Assembly (NCBI GenBank): GCA_030684935.1
Contig: JAUXXH010000012.1
Location: 1 to 64,000, forward strand
DNA length: 64,000 bases
Source: Pseudolabrys sp.
GTDB lineage: Bacteria > Pseudomonadota > Alphaproteobacteria > Rhizobiales > Xanthobacteraceae
Direction of reading: 5' to 3'
The translations under genes were made by a program, and so were the position numbers. Under the pieces are notes generated by a model. It saw only the letters and a list, made by a program, of their open reading frames with translations. It searched no databases and was not told where the DNA came from. Positions 15,260-25,869 of this stretch are shown piece after piece (positions within the stretch are counted from its first letter, which is position 1; each line of letters starts with the position of its first letter).

Positions 15260-16084
15260 ATGCTTCGAATGCTCGTCCTGACCGCTGCTTTGCTCGCTGC
15301 GCCGCAGGCGGCGCTCGCCAGCACGCTCGAGCGGATCAAGGAGAGCGGCGTCGTGCGGATCGGCTACCGCGCCGACGCCAGACCCTATTCGTATCAGGAC
15401 CGCGGCCGGCCGGCCGGTTTCATCGTCGACCTCTGCGCCGAAGTGGCCAAGGCCCTCGGGCCCGGCATCCGCGCCGAATATATGGTTGTGTCGGCGGCGG
15501 AGCGGTTCGAGGCGGTGCGCGACCGGCGCATCGACATCCTGTGCGACCCCAGCTCGGTCACGCTGGCGCGCCGCGAGATGGTCGATTTCTCGCTGCCGAC
15601 CTTTCTCGACGGTGCCAGCGCCTTGTCGCGCACCAGCAAGCCGGTCCGCAAGTTCGAGGACATGGCCGGCAAGCGGATCGGCGTGCTGGCCGGCACCACC
15701 ACCGAAAACACATTGCGTGAATCGCTGGCCAACCTGTCGCTCGACGCCACAATCGTGCCGGTTTCCGACCACCGGGCGGGAATGGATCTGGTCTGGAAAG
15801 ACCAGATCGATACTTATTTCGCCGACCGCGCCATCATCGCCGCGATGATCGGCGACGGCGGCAGGCCTGGCTTCACCCTGAGCCGGCAATATTTCAGCTA
15901 CGAGACTTATGCGCTGGCGGTGCCGCGCGACGACGGCGCCTTCCGGCTGGTGGTCGACCGGACGCTGGCGCGGCTGTACCGGTCGGGCCGGATCAATGTC
16001 CTTCTGACCAAGACATTCGGCAAAACGCCGCTCGACGATCTGCTCAAGGCGATGTTTGCCATCAACGCGCTGCCGGACAAATAA
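15260..16084 (+). CDS. Family 3 extracellular solute-binding protein (amino-acid type)
   Basis: This 274-residue periplasmic protein has a signal peptide (MLRMLVLTAALLAAPQAALAS, cleaved near residue 21) followed by a bacterial SBP_bac_3 domain: VVRIGYRADARPYSYQD, GFIVDLCAEVAKAL and a lobe-two segment GKRIGVLAGTTTENTLRE. The GTTTE motif and an acidic residue after lobe two match binders of polar amino acids. No ABC permease or ATPase genes accompany it. It is instead followed by a ThDP enzyme only 3 bp away. An orphan binding protein may serve a distant transporter or a sensor. Confidence 0.88.
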   Translation: MLRMLVLTAALLAAPQAALASTLERIKESGVVRIGYRADARPYSYQDRGRPAGFIVDLCAEVAKALGPGIRAEYMVVSAAERFEAVRDRRIDILCDPSSVTLARREMVDFSLPTFLDGASALSRTSKPVRKFEDMAGKRIGVLAGTTTENTLRESLANLSLDATIVPVSDHRAGMDLVWKDQIDTYFADRAIIAAMIGDGGRPGFTLSRQYFSYETYALAVPRDDGAFRLVVDRTLARLYRSGRINVLLTKTFGKTPLDDLLKAMFAINALPDK

Positions 16085-16087
16085 CGC

Positions 16088-17755
16088 GTGAAACCTTCCC
16101 GGAAGAAGCCGGCTCCAACGACCGACATGTCCACCGCCGAGGCGACGGTCGAGGCGCTGCTCGCGCACGGCATCGGCACGGTCTACGCCCTGCCCGGCGT
16201 GCACAACGATCATCTGTTCGACGCCTTCCACCGCGCCGGCGAGCGGCTGATGGTGGTGCATGCCCGTCACGAACAGGGCGCCGCCTACATGGCGCTCGGC
16301 GCGGCGCTGGCGACCGGCAAGCCGCAGACCTACACGGTCGTGCCGGGTCCGGGCCTGCTGAATTCCGGCGCGGCGCTTTTGACCGCCTATGGCATGAACG
16401 CGCCGGTGCTGGCCCTGATTGGGCAGATCCCGCACGGTGCGATCGGTCGCGGCCTCGGCCATTTGCACGAGATCCGCGATCAGGCCGGCATCATCAAGCG
16501 GTTGGTCGACAACTATGCCTATGTCGGCGGTCCGGCCGAGGCGCCGGCCAAGGTGGGCAAAGCGATCCGGTCGATGCACCGCGGCCGGCCCGGTCCCGCG
16601 GCCATCGAATGCGCCATCGATGTCTGGGGCAAGCGCGGCCAGGTCGCCGCGATTGCGCCGCCCAAAGCCGAACGCGCCACCCCGATCGACGACGATGCAG
16701 TTGCCGCGGCGGCCAAGCTGCTGGCCAAGGCCCAGCGCATCCTGATCGTTGCCGGTGGCGGCGCGCTGGATGCATCCAGCGAGGTCACGCAGCTCTCCGA
16801 GATGTTGCAGGCGCCGGTGGTGTCCTATCGGCGCGGCCGCGGCGTGCTCGACGACCGCAATCCGTTCTCGGTCAACCTGCCGATCGGCCGCGATTTGTGG
16901 GCAGAAGCCGACGCCGTTTTGGCGGTCGGCACCAAGCTCAATCCGATGACCGCCTGGGGCATCGACAGCAAACTGGCGGTGGTGCGGGTCGACGCCGATC
17001 CGGACGAGCCGGCGCGCTACGCCAAGCCGAAGGTGGCGCTGGTCGGCGACGCCGCGCCGATCCTGCGACGGCTGATCGATCGTCTCGACCGCCTCAACCC
17101 CAAACGGCCGTCGCGCCGCGACGAGATGCTGGAGCGGCAGGCCAGCATGCGGGCGCGGCTGACCAAGCTGGCGCCGCAACTCTCGTACCTCGACGCCATC
17201 CGCGCCGAACTTCCGGAGGACGGCATTCTGGTCGACGAGGTGACGCAGATGGGCTTTGCCGCCCGCCTCGCCTTCCCGATCTACAAGCCGCGCACGTTCC
17301 TCTCGCCCGGCTTCCAGGACAATCTCGGCTGGGGCTATGCCACCGCGCTCGGCGCGCAGCACGCGCGTCCGGACGTGCCGGTGCTGTCGATCAACGGCGA
17401 CGGCGGCTTCATGTACACGGCGAACGAGTTCGCCACCGCCATGCGGCACAACATTCCGCTGGTGGCGGTGGTGTTCGCCGACGGCTTTTTCGGCAATGTG
17501 AAGCGCATCCAGCAGGAGCAGTTCGGCAACCGGCTGATCGCCTCGGATCTCGCCAACCCGGACTTCGTCAAGTTCGCCGAAAGCTTCGGCGCCGCCGGGC
17601 GGCGCGCGCGCGGCCCGGACGAACTACAGGCCGCGCTGCGCGAATCATTTGCCCGCCGCGAGCCGGCGCTGATCGAGGTTCCCGTTGGGCCGCTGCCCTC
17701 GCCGTGGGAATTCATCCACATGCCGGCCGTTCGGGGCGCAAAGCGGTTGCCATGA
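16088..17755 (+). CDS. Thiamine-diphosphate-dependent enzyme, acetolactate-synthase-like
   Basis: This 555-residue protein has the three-domain ThDP fold. The N-terminal PYR domain carries the catalytic glutamate in [12 protein letters not shown], a central domain contains [11 protein letters not shown], and the C-terminal PP domain has [12 protein letters not shown] and a downstream Asn in FFGNV for ThDP/magnesium binding. It resembles the acetolactate synthase/benzoylformate decarboxylase/sulfoacetaldehyde acetyltransferase superfamily; the substrate cannot be told. The GTG at 16088 lies 3 bp after the binding-protein stop. A second possible start is the ATG at 16127. Tight coupling suggests the two act on related compounds. 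Confidence 0.88.
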   Translation: MKPSRKKPAPTTDMSTAEATVEALLAHGIGTVYALPGVHNDHLFDAFHRAGERLMVVHARHEQGAAYMALGAALATGKPQTYTVVPGPGLLNSGAALLTAYGMNAPVLALIGQIPHGAIGRGLGHLHEIRDQAGIIKRLVDNYAYVGGPAEAPAKVGKAIRSMHRGRPGPAAIECAIDVWGKRGQVAAIAPPKAERATPIDDDAVAAAAKLLAKAQRILIVAGGGALDASSEVTQLSEMLQAPVVSYRRGRGVLDDRNPFSVNLPIGRDLWAEADAVLAVGTKLNPMTAWGIDSKLAVVRVDADPDEPARYAKPKVALVGDAAPILRRLIDRLDRLNPKRPSRRDEMLERQASMRARLTKLAPQLSYLDAIRAELPEDGILVDEVTQMGFAARLAFPIYKPRTFLSPGFQDNLGWGYATALGAQHARPDVPVLSINGDGGFMYTANEFATAMRHNIPLVAVVFADGFFGNVKRIQQEQFGNRLIASDLANPDFVKFAESFGAAGRRARGPDELQAALRESFARREPALIEVPVGPLPSPWEFIHMPAVRGAKRLP

Positions 17756-17786
17756 CCTGTCCGGATCGGGTTATGTGCCTTTAACA

Positions 17787-18935
17787 ATGGACCTCATTAC
17801 CACCACCGACGAACTGGCCGCGGTCTGCGCCCGCATGGCGAAGCATCCCTTCGTCACGGTCGACACCGAGTTCCTGCGCGAGACCACCTACTACCCGCTG
17901 CTCTGCGTGGCCCAGCTGGCCTCCCCCGACGAGGCGGTGGTGGTCGACGCGCTCGCCTCCGGCATCGACCTTGCGCCGCTGTTCGCCCTGCTGACCGACG
18001 AGAGCGTGCTCAAGGTGTTCCACGCCGCGCGTCAGGACATCGAAATCGTCTGGAACATGGCGAAGGCGATCCCGCACCCGATTTTCGACAGCCAGGTCGC
18101 CGCCATGGTGCTCGGCTATGGCGATTCGATCTCCTACGACCAGCTGGTGCAGCGCATCACCGGCAACCAGCTCGACAAGTCGAACCGCTTTACCGACTGG
18201 ACCCGCCGGCCTCTCAGCGACGCGCAGGTGACCTACGCGCTGTCCGACGTGACGCATTTGCGCGACGTCTATCTCAAGCTCGCCGCCGATCTGGCCAAGC
18301 GCGAGCGCTCGGACTGGGTCGAGGCCGAGATGGGCGTGCTGACCTCGCCCGAGACCTACCGCATGGAGCCGGAGCGCGCCTGGGAGCGGCTCAAGAGTCG
18401 CGTGCGCAAGCCCAAGGATCTCGCCGTGCTGATCGAAGTCGCCGCCTGGCGCGAACAGGAGGCGCAGACGCGCGACGTGCCGCGCTCGCGCGTGCTCAAG
18501 GACGACGTGCTCGGCGACATCGCCACGCAAGCCCCGACCAGCATCGAGCGGCTCGGTGCGCTGCGTTCGCTGCCAAAGGGCTTCGAGCGTTCGCGCTGGG
18601 GCGAAGCCATCGTCGACGCCGTCAAGCGCGGCCTTGAGCGCGATCCGAAAACACTGCCCCGGCTCGAGCGTTTCCGCGCCGCGCCGAACGCGGCCGCCAC
18701 CGTCGAACTGCTCAAGGTGCTGCTGCGCATGACCGCCGAGCGGCACGGCGTCGCCGCCAAGGTGATCGCCACCGTCGACGAGCTCGACCGCATCGCCGCC
18801 GATGACGACGCCGACGTGCCGTCGCTGAAAGGCTGGCGCCGCGAATTGTTCGGCGAAAAGGCGCTGGCGCTCAAGCACGGCAAGCTGGCGCTGGCGATCG
18901 AGAAAGATCGCGTGGTGGCAGTGGAGAAGGGCTAG
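17787..18935 (+). CDS. rnd: Ribonuclease D
   Basis: This 382-residue 3'-5' exoribonuclease trims tRNA and other stable RNA 3' ends. The DEDD exonuclease residues are visible: VDTEFLRE (Asp, Glu), [12 protein letters not shown] (Asp) and [13 protein letters not shown] (Tyr, Asp). HRDC-like helical domains follow from about 200 onward. The ATG at 17787 ([14 protein letters not shown]) begins the conserved domain. It lies 31 bp downstream of the ThDP enzyme on the same strand. Confidence 0.95.
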   Translation: MDLITTTDELAAVCARMAKHPFVTVDTEFLRETTYYPLLCVAQLASPDEAVVVDALASGIDLAPLFALLTDESVLKVFHAARQDIEIVWNMAKAIPHPIFDSQVAAMVLGYGDSISYDQLVQRITGNQLDKSNRFTDWTRRPLSDAQVTYALSDVTHLRDVYLKLAADLAKRERSDWVEAEMGVLTSPETYRMEPERAWERLKSRVRKPKDLAVLIEVAAWREQEAQTRDVPRSRVLKDDVLGDIATQAPTSIERLGALRSLPKGFERSRWGEAIVDAVKRGLERDPKTLPRLERFRAAPNAAATVELLKVLLRMTAERHGVAAKVIATVDELDRIAADDDADVPSLKGWRRELFGEKALALKHGKLALAIEKDRVVAVEKG

Positions 18936-19023
18936 ACGGCCTGCGTTGCGATCAACGATTCGTGCGCCTGATCACTTGCGAAAGCCTATGTGAGTGCAAA
19001 ATCGGTGCACGGCTTCACCGCGT

Positions 19024-19218
19024 TCAAACATTGTCCCAGACTTTGTCCTCGTCGCCGTCCCAGACCGGCGCAAGCGAACTTGACTGTGCGTTCGTGAGGT
19101 CTCGCCATTCGCGTCGCTCGCCGCGTTCGCGCAGATAGCCGATAAAATCAAGCACCTCACGCGCGACCGGTTCGGGCAGCGCCTTGACCTGCTCGTACAC
19201 CAGTTCAGCGATGCTCAT
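19024..19218 (-). CDS. DUF2281-type antitoxin-like protein, without a toxin
   Basis: This 64-residue protein starts MSIAELVYEQVKALPEPVAREVLDFIGYLR, the DUF2281 pattern of small antitoxins often paired with VapC/PIN or other toxins. The C-terminus is acidic (WDGDEDKVWDNV). A strong AGGAGG ribosome-binding site precedes the ATG. Only about 90 bp separate its stop from the end of rnd, so there is no toxin downstream, and upstream lies an unrelated hydrolase. It is an orphan or degraded module. Confidence 0.75.
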   Translation of the reverse strand: MSIAELVYEQVKALPEPVAREVLDFIGYLRERGERREWRDLTNAQSSSLAPVWDGDEDKVWDNV

Positions 19219-19299
19219 TTCGGCCTCCTGCTGCCCGCCTCTATTTCTAATTGTATCAGTGAATCCGGCGTCGCTCAGCCATCGAAAGGTCGAGGCCGC

Positions 19300-20085
19300 C
19301 TACAACCCCGTTCCCAGCCAGCCGCGCTTGCGGGCCGCGACCGCCTCGCCGAACGCCTGAAACAGCGCCCGGTTGATGGCATTGGCTTGCGGATTGTATT
19401 CGGCATGCCACTGCACGCCGAGGGCAAAGCCCGGCGCGTCGGCGATGCGGATCGCCTCGATGGTGCCGTCGTCGGCGACGCCCTCGACCACCACACGCTC
19501 GCCGGCCTCAAGAATGCCCTGCCCGTGCAGCGAGTTCACCCGGATGACGTCCTTTCCGAACAGCGTGGCGAAGGCGCCGCCCGGTACCAGCCGCACGTCG
19601 TGGCGGTCGCCGTAGATTACGGCCTGCTCGGGATGGATCTCTCCGTTCTCCAGCCGCGGCATGCGGTGATTGATGCGGCCCGGCAGTTCGCGGATCTCCG
19701 GGTGCAGCGAGCCGCCAAAGGCGACGTTCATTTCCTGAAAGCCGCGGCAGATGCCCAGGAGCGGCACGCCGCGCTCGACGCAGGCGGGCACCAAAGCGAG
19801 TGCCAGGTCGTCGCGCGGCGTATCGTAAGGCTCGTAGCTCGGGTGCGGTTCGACGCCGAAGCGGGTCGGATGAACATTGGCGCGCGCGCCGGTCAGCAGG
19901 ATGCCGTCGACCGTCTCCAGCAGCGCCTCGATATCGGTGATGTCGGGCGCGCCGGCAAACATCAGCGGCAGCGCGCCGGTCACGTCGGCGACGGCGCGCA
20001 GATTCCGCTCGCCGACCCGCTGCGCCGCAAACCGGTTCTCGACCAGATGCGCACTGCCGATCACACCGACGACGGGACGCTTCAT
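19300..20085 (-). CDS. Gamma-glutamyl-gamma-aminobutyrate hydrolase-like (PuuD/peptidase C26)
   Basis: This 261-residue class I glutamine amidotransferase-like hydrolase has the nucleophile elbow LLGICRGFQEMN (Cys near residue 113) and the C-terminal VQWHAEY, in which the usual WHPE is WHAE. An oxyanion region (GILLTGARANVHP) is present. The family hydrolyses gamma-glutamyl bonds, for example gamma-Glu-GABA in putrescine catabolism; no other puu genes are nearby. It lies 9 bp downstream of the MalY-type gene and is probably co-transcribed with it. Confidence 0.88.
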   Translation of the reverse strand: MKRPVVGVIGSAHLVENRFAAQRVGERNLRAVADVTGALPLMFAGAPDITDIEALLETVDGILLTGARANVHPTRFGVEPHPSYEPYDTPRDDLALALVPACVERGVPLLGICRGFQEMNVAFGGSLHPEIRELPGRINHRMPRLENGEIHPEQAVIYGDRHDVRLVPGGAFATLFGKDVIRVNSLHGQGILEAGERVVVEGVADDGTIEAIRIADAPGFALGVQWHAEYNPQANAINRALFQAFGEAVAARKRGWLGTGL

Positions 20086-20094
20086 TGCCTGATT

Positions 20095-21282
20095 CTACTT
20101 TCCAGCCCGCAAATCCTGAAACGCCGCGTCGAGCCGCGCAAGGGCCTCGTTCAGGATCGGCCGCGGGGTGGCGAAATTGAACCGCAGCCAGGTGTCGCCG
20201 CCGGGGCCGAACTGCGGTCCCGGGCTGACATAGATGCGGGCGCGCTGCGCCACCCGCGCGGCGACGTCTTCGGCGGCGAGCCCCGTGCCGGAGAAGTCGA
20301 CCCAGGCGAGATAGGTCGAGTCGAGACGCATCGACCGCGCGCCAGGCGCGGCGGCCTCGATCCGCTGGTCGAACAGGTCGCGGCTGCCTTCGAGGTAAGG
20401 CAGCAGCGCGTCGAGCCAGGCCTCCCCGGTCCGCCAGGCCGCCTCGGTCGCGATCATGCCGAAGCCGTTATACGAGGAGAGCCCGCTGGCGCCGATCCGG
20501 GCGTCGAGCTTCTTCTTCAGCGCCGGGTTCGAGGTGACGCAGGCGCCGACATGGGCGCCGGCCAGATTGAAGGTCTTGGTGGCGGCCACACAGGTGATCA
20601 GCCGATCGGCGATCTCGGGCGCCGCCATCAGCGTCGGCGTGTGCTTGGCGCCTGAGAACACCAGGTCGCAATGGATCTCGTCCGAGACCAAAATGAGATC
20701 ATGGTCGGCGCAGAACGTCGCCAGCGCCTTCAGTTCGGCCGGCGACCAGACCGTGCCGCCCGGATTGTGCGGGCTGCACAGGAACACGACCTTGGTGCGC
20801 GGCGTCAGCCTGGTACGTAACAGGTCGAGGTCCATCTGATAGCGGCCACCGGTCTCGACCAGCTGCACGTCGAGAATGCGCCGGTCGTTGGCCGGAATGA
20901 TGCGGCGGAAGGCATGATACACCGGCGGAAACAGCACCACCTCGTCGCCGGGCTCGGTCACCGCCTGCAGGATCAGGCCAAGGCCGGAGACAATGCCCGG
21001 GGTCGGGCTGACCCAGGCCGGATCGATCCGCAGGTTATGGCGGCGCGCCATCCAGTCGACGAGCGCCGCGGCCCAGCTGCCGGTGTCGGCGTAGTAGCCG
21101 TGGGTGCCGCGCTCGACCTCTTCCTTGAGCGCCGCGGTGACGCCCGGCGGCGCGGCGAAATCCATGTCCGCCACCCACATCGGAATGGCATCCGGCGCCG
21201 TGATGCCGGACAGCCGGGCCATGTTGTCCCACTTGGTCGCGTGGGTGCCGAGGCGTTTGATGACGCGATCGAAATCGAACAT
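20095..21282 (-). CDS. MalY/PatB-type PLP-dependent C-S lyase or aminotransferase
   Basis: This 395-residue fold-type I PLP enzyme has IPMWVADMDF, the MalY/PatB hallmark, then CSPHNPGG, VSDEIHCDLVF (the Asp that binds the pyridine nitrogen) and the Schiff-base lysine in VAATKTFNLAG. The C-terminal arginine segment TWLRFNFATP binds the substrate carboxylate. Family members cleave cystathionine or other cysteine conjugates. It is full length. It is followed by a PuuD-like hydrolase, so the pair could degrade a gamma-glutamyl or cysteine conjugate; that is inference. Confidence 0.92.
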   Translation of the reverse strand: MFDFDRVIKRLGTHATKWDNMARLSGITAPDAIPMWVADMDFAAPPGVTAALKEEVERGTHGYYADTGSWAAALVDWMARRHNLRIDPAWVSPTPGIVSGLGLILQAVTEPGDEVVLFPPVYHAFRRIIPANDRRILDVQLVETGGRYQMDLDLLRTRLTPRTKVVFLCSPHNPGGTVWSPAELKALATFCADHDLILVSDEIHCDLVFSGAKHTPTLMAAPEIADRLITCVAATKTFNLAGAHVGACVTSNPALKKKLDARIGASGLSSYNGFGMIATEAAWRTGEAWLDALLPYLEGSRDLFDQRIEAAAPGARSMRLDSTYLAWVDFSGTGLAAEDVAARVAQRARIYVSPGPQFGPGGDTWLRFNFATPRPILNEALARLDAAFQDLRAGK

Positions 21283-21338
21283 TTAAGGCTCCGCGGCGGA
21301 GGGAACGTCTGTCCTATGCCATCGCTGGCGTGGAAAAA

Positions 21339-22922
21339 CTAGGACTCGATCGCGGGCTCGCGGCCGACCAGCCGCGCCAGCTGGCGCAGGCGGCCGAACA
21401 GGCGGTCGCTGGACAGCTTGCGGTAGGCGCCGGGCATTTGCAGCACCAGGCGCCCGCGCTTCACCTGCATCGGGCATTTGGCCAGCACGCCGCCCTGCCC
21501 GGCGGTCAGGATATAAGCGACCCGCATGGCGGCGCCGAGCACACGGGCGCGGTCGAGCATGCGCGGCGTCGCCAGTTCGCGCAGCCGCGGCGGCAATTCG
21601 TCCTCGCTCAGGCCGGCATGGCGGAAATAGATCGCCAGGCCGAGATAGGCGCGGCCGGGATGATCGATCGACACGAAGGCGCCGTGGGCGATGATGTTCA
21701 TCGACTGCTCGCCGCGATAGTCCGGGTGCGCGCGCCAGCCGATATCGCCGAGCAGGCAGGCGGCATGGCGCAGCCGGCGCTCGTCGGCGGCTTCCTCCAG
21801 ACCCGACGACGCCATGAAGCGGTCGGTCCAGGCAATCAGTTCCTCGCCGTGGTGCGGCGAGCGGGCGCGCAGCACATTGAGATCGGCGGCGGCGGAGATC
21901 AGCGGGTCGCGGGCGCGCTCCTTGGCCTTGAGCAGCGAGAACAAGAGTCCTTCGCGCACGCCGAGCACCGAGAACACCACGTCGCGCGGTTTGATCTTGC
22001 GGATCAGGTGTTCCATCACCAGCGCGGCATAGGACAGCAGCGGCCGGCGGGCGGCGTTGACCACTTCGATCCGCGACAGCGTCTCGGTGTCGACGCGATG
22101 CACCAGCCTGACGAACTCCAGCGCGTCACGCCCCGAAATCCGGTAATTGTGCATGACGTGGAACGGATAGCCGGTCTGCCACATGTGCAGCCGCGCCAGC
22201 GCGCGCCAAGTGCCACCGACGGCATAGAGGGTACGCCCCTGTCCCTCGCGCAGCAGGTCCAGCCCCCTGAGCGAATTCTCGACAACCTTCTCAGCCTTCT
22301 TGATCGACTTGCCGGCAAGGTCCTGCAAGGCCAGCCCGCCGAGCGGCAGCGTCACACCGGAGCGCACATGGGCGCCGTGCACGTCGATAAGTTCCAGCGA
22401 ACCGCCGCCGAGGTCGCCGACCAGTCCGTCCGGTTTGTAGATGCCGGAGACGATGCCGAGCGCGGTGAGATTGGCTTCGCGCTTGCCCGACAGGATCTTG
22501 ATGCGGGTGCGGCTGACGCGTTCGGCCTCGGTGATAAAGGCGCGGCCGTTGCTGGCGTCGCGGCAGGCCGCGGTGGCGACCGCCCAGACCTTGCGGACAT
22601 GCAGAATGTCGCACAACGCCCGGAAGCGCCGCAGCGCCGCCAGTGCGGTCTCGATCGCGTCCTCGGCCAGCAGCCCGGTAGTCTGCACCTGCCGGCCAAG
22701 ACCGGCCAGCACCTTCTCGTTGAAGATCGGCGTCGGCGAGCGCGTCAGGCCCTCATAAATGACCAGGCGGACGGAATTGGAACCAATGTCGATGACGGCG
22801 ACCGGCGGCCCGTGGTCGAGCCTGCCTTGCGCCGAGCGATTGATGGCGACCGAACGTTTACGCGCCGTCGACGAGGCGGCGTATGAGGCTGCGCGGTGAG
22901 GATTCTTTGAGCGATTTGCCAC
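21339..22922 (-). CDS. ppx: Exopolyphosphatase (Ppx/GppA family)
   Basis: This 527-residue enzyme hydrolyses terminal phosphates of polyphosphate and/or pppGpp. The sugar-kinase/HSP70-like fold is marked by the phosphate-1 loop [29 protein letters not shown] and a C-terminal HD-like part ([15 protein letters not shown]). The start codon is GTG at 22922, which lies inside the last 65 bp of ppk, so the two genes overlap and are co-expressed. Making and breaking polyphosphate in one operon is a common arrangement. Confidence 0.95.
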   Translation of the reverse strand: MANRSKNPHRAASYAASSTARKRSVAINRSAQGRLDHGPPVAVIDIGSNSVRLVIYEGLTRSPTPIFNEKVLAGLGRQVQTTGLLAEDAIETALAALRRFRALCDILHVRKVWAVATAACRDASNGRAFITEAERVSRTRIKILSGKREANLTALGIVSGIYKPDGLVGDLGGGSLELIDVHGAHVRSGVTLPLGGLALQDLAGKSIKKAEKVVENSLRGLDLLREGQGRTLYAVGGTWRALARLHMWQTGYPFHVMHNYRISGRDALEFVRLVHRVDTETLSRIEVVNAARRPLLSYAALVMEHLIRKIKPRDVVFSVLGVREGLLFSLLKAKERARDPLISAAADLNVLRARSPHHGEELIAWTDRFMASSGLEEAADERRLRHAACLLGDIGWRAHPDYRGEQSMNIIAHGAFVSIDHPGRAYLGLAIYFRHAGLSEDELPPRLRELATPRMLDRARVLGAAMRVAYILTAGQGGVLAKCPMQVKRGRLVLQMPGAYRKLSSDRLFGRLRQLARLVGREPAIES

Positions 22923-25086
22923 GGCCCGACAGACTCGGATTGGTCATGAAATACTTGTGGGCGTTGAAGGGTTCCTCGCCCGGCGCGGCCTTTATGCGCG
23001 TCGAACTGCCGTCCGGCAAGAGCGTCCAGCTCTGCTGATTGTCCTTGAAATTGGCCGCCATAATCTGGCCGATAATCTGCTCATGCACAGTGGCATTGAG
23101 AATCGGGCACAGCACCTCGACGCGGCGGTCGAGGTTGCGCGGCATCAGATCGGCCGACGAAATATACATCGCGGCTTTCGGGTGCGGTAGCGGATGACCT
23201 GCGCCGAAGCAGTAGATGCGGCCGTGCTCGAGGAAGCGGCCGACAATGGATTTGACGCTGATATTTTCGGACAGTCCGGGTACGCCGGGGCGCAGGCAGC
23301 AGATGCCGCGGACCACGAGGTCGACCTTCACACCGGCCATGGACGCATCATAGAGCGCGTCGATGATGCCGGGATCGACCAGCGAATTCATCTTCATCCA
23401 GATGCCGGACGGTTTGCCGGCCTTGGCGTTCGCGGCCTCCTGGTGGATGTGATCGATCATGCGCTTGCGCAGCGAGATCGGCGAGATCGCCATCAGTTCC
23501 AGTTCGTCCGGCTCGGCATAGCCGGTGATGTAGTTGAACACGCGGGCGACGTCGCGGCCGATGGTCTCGTCGGCGGAGAAGAACGACAGGTCGGTATAGA
23601 TGCGCGCCGTCACGGGATGATAGTTGCCGGTGCCGACATGCACATAGGTGGCGAGCGCACTGCCCTCGCGGCGCACCACGTAAGACAGCTTGGCGTGCGT
23701 CTTGAGTTCGATGAAGCCGTAGACCACCTGCACGCCGGCCCGCTCCAGATCGCGCGCCCAGCGGATATTGGCTTCCTCGTCGAAGCGCGCTTTCAGCTCG
23801 ATCAGGGCGGTGACCGATTTGCCGGCCTCGGCCGCCTCGATCAGCGCCTTGACGATCGGCGATTCGGCGCTGGTGCGGTAGAGCGTCTGCTTGATGGCAA
23901 CGACATTCGGATCGCGCGCCGCCTGTTGCAGAAACTGCACCACAACGTCGAATGACTCATAGGGGTGGTGGACGACAAGGTCCTTCTGCCGAATCGCGGC
24001 GAAGCAGTTGCCGCCGTGGTCTCGAATGCGCTCCGGATAGCGCGGATTGTAGGGCACGAATTCGAGATCGGGGCGGTCGAGCCGGGTCAACTGCGACAGG
24101 TCGTTGAGCGCAACCACGCCGTCGACCATGAAAACTTCGTCGTCCGCCACCGCCAGCGCGCGCTGCACGAAGCCGCGCAGTTCGACCGGCATTGTGGCGT
24201 TCAACTCCAACCGGATCACCGAGCCGCGGCGGCGCTGCTTCAGCGCGGTCTCGAACAGCCGCACCAGATCTTCGGCTTCTTCCTCGATTTCCAGATCGGA
24301 GTCGCGGATGGCGCGGAACGCGCCCTGCCCCTTGACCGTGTAGCCCGGGAACAGCCGGCCGATGAACAGCGCGGTCGTCTCCTCCAGCGTGATGACGCGG
24401 ATGCGCTGGTCGGACCCGGTCGGCAGCTTGATGAAGCGCTCGATCTTCTGCGGCATGCGGATCAGCGCGTTCATCGCCTTGCCGTCTTTGGTGCGCGAAA
24501 GCTGCAGCGCGATCGAAAAGCCGAGATTGGGGATGAACGGAAACGGATGCGCCGGGTCGATGGCCAGCGGCGTCAGCAATGGGAAAACGTGGGTGAGGAA
24601 GCGTTCTTCCAGCCACGTCCGGTCCGCCTTCTTGAGGTCGGCGCCTTCGACCAGCGAGATGCCCGCCTCATCCAGCGCCGGCCGCAGCTCCAGCCATCGC
24701 TTCTGCTGGTCGCTGGCGAGTTGGGAGACTGCCTCGCCGATGCGCGCGAGCTGTTCGTTCGGCGTCAGGCCGTCCGGGCTGTGCGTGGTGATGCCTTCGC
24801 GCACCTGCCCCTTGAGACCGGCGACGCGCACCATGAAGAATTCGTCGAGGTTGTTGGCCGAGATCGACAAAAACCGCACCCGCTCCATCAGCGGGTGGTT
24901 CTCGTTTTCGGCTTCTTCCAGAACCCGGCGGTTGAAATGCAGCCAGGATAATTCACGGTTGATGAACCGCTCGGGCCGCTCGCGCAGCGGCACTTCGCCC
25001 AAGGGCGGCGCTGGCGCAGCGGCGGGCCGATCCGCCTCCGGAGCAATTTCGTCAGTCGGAGCAACGGCTTCAGCGCGGTCTGCCAT
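22858..25086 (-). CDS. ppk1: Polyphosphate kinase 1
   Basis: This 742-residue enzyme transfers the ATP gamma-phosphate to polyphosphate. It has the N-terminal PPK_N domain ([20 protein letters not shown]), the head domain, and C1/C2 catalytic domains. The autophosphorylated histidine is in [16 protein letters not shown], and HVGTGNYHP marks the second active-site segment. The N-terminal 50 residues are an Ala/Pro-rich extension. The ATG at 25084-25086 opens this form. It lies 100 bp downstream of hdaA on the same strand and overlaps ppx. Confidence 0.97.
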   Translation of the reverse strand: MADRAEAVAPTDEIAPEADRPAAAPAPPLGEVPLRERPERFINRELSWLHFNRRVLEEAENENHPLMERVRFLSISANNLDEFFMVRVAGLKGQVREGITTHSPDGLTPNEQLARIGEAVSQLASDQQKRWLELRPALDEAGISLVEGADLKKADRTWLEERFLTHVFPLLTPLAIDPAHPFPFIPNLGFSIALQLSRTKDGKAMNALIRMPQKIERFIKLPTGSDQRIRVITLEETTALFIGRLFPGYTVKGQGAFRAIRDSDLEIEEEAEDLVRLFETALKQRRRGSVIRLELNATMPVELRGFVQRALAVADDEVFMVDGVVALNDLSQLTRLDRPDLEFVPYNPRYPERIRDHGGNCFAAIRQKDLVVHHPYESFDVVVQFLQQAARDPNVVAIKQTLYRTSAESPIVKALIEAAEAGKSVTALIELKARFDEEANIRWARDLERAGVQVVYGFIELKTHAKLSYVVRREGSALATYVHVGTGNYHPVTARIYTDLSFFSADETIGRDVARVFNYITGYAEPDELELMAISPISLRKRMIDHIHQEAANAKAGKPSGIWMKMNSLVDPGIIDALYDASMAGVKVDLVVRGICCLRPGVPGLSENISVKSIVGRFLEHGRIYCFGAGHPLPHPKAAMYISSADLMPRNLDRRVEVLCPILNATVHEQIIGQIMAANFKDNQQSWTLLPDGSSTRIKAAPGEEPFNAHKYFMTNPSLSGRGKSLKESSPRSLIRRLVDGA

Positions 25087-25186
25087 GATTGATCGGGCCT
25101 GGTGGACACTCTGCCTAGCCGACCATAATGGCGGCTGCATGACAGTTCGCGCCATCAGAGCGCGCGCCGTCAAGCCCCGATTGGGC

Positions 25187-25864
25187 TTATGGTTCCCGGA
25201 ATAGCTCGGCGGCCAAGGCGCGCGTCACCGGCCGGTGCTGGCGCATTGCTTCCTCGTCCAGCCGGGCCACCGCCGCATAGGCAGCCGCGAAGGAGCGTTC
25301 GATGCGGTTGGCCAGATAATTCACCAGCGCATCGTCGACGCCGATCTGCCGGTCGGCGGCGAGCTTGACGATCACGGCACGCAGCAGCGCGTCATCCGGC
25401 GGCGCCAATGCCACGCTCGGCAAAGCCCGCAACCGCGACGCCAGGTCGCGGATGCCGACCGGAAACGCGGCCGGCGCCGTGCGCGCGGTCAACAGCACAT
25501 AGGCAGCCTCCTCGCGCGCCATGTTGATCAGGTGAAACAGCGCGCGTTCGTCGAGCCCGGCCGGCTCGAGGTCTTCGACCACCAGCGCGCCAGTGGCAAA
25601 AGCAGCCGGCAGATCGGTATCGGCCAGACGCTTCGCCGACAGCACGCGCGCGCCTGACGCTTCCGCCCAGATTGCGGCGAGATGGCTTTTCCCGGCGCCT
25701 TGCGGGCCGACCATCACCATCGTGCGGTTCGGCCAGTCGGGCCACCGCTCGATCAAGGACAACGCGGTTACATTGGATGGACCGGACAGGAAATCCTCGC
25801 GCGCGAAACTCACGGCGTGATCGAGCGCCAGCACGAGCTGCCGTGGCGCCAGGGGCGTTTCCAT
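25187..25864 (-). CDS. hdaA: HdaA: DnaA-related regulatory inactivation protein
   Basis: This 225-residue AAA+ protein is related to DnaA but lacks the DnaA DNA-binding domain IV. With the sliding clamp it stimulates ATP hydrolysis by DnaA and so prevents over-initiation. The clamp-binding motif RQLVLAL is at residues 8-14. The Walker A is GPQGAGKS (53-60) and the Walker B-like strand is ALVVEDLE. It follows the perM-like gene by a few bases (start at the ATG at 25862-25864) and precedes ppk, a conserved alphaproteobacterial order. Confidence 0.92.
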   Translation of the reverse strand: METPLAPRQLVLALDHAVSFAREDFLSGPSNVTALSLIERWPDWPNRTMVMVGPQGAGKSHLAAIWAEASGARVLSAKRLADTDLPAAFATGALVVEDLEPAGLDERALFHLINMAREEAAYVLLTARTAPAAFPVGIRDLASRLRALPSVALAPPDDALLRAVIVKLAADRQIGVDDALVNYLANRIERSFAAAYAAVARLDEEAMRQHRPVTRALAAELFREP

Positions 25865-25869
25865 CTGGC

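Noticed and set aside
15218-17449. Minus-strand ORF of 743 codons opposite the binding protein and ThDP enzyme
   Set aside because: It is a shadow of two real genes: no recognisable domain and biased toward Arg, Gly, Asp and His.
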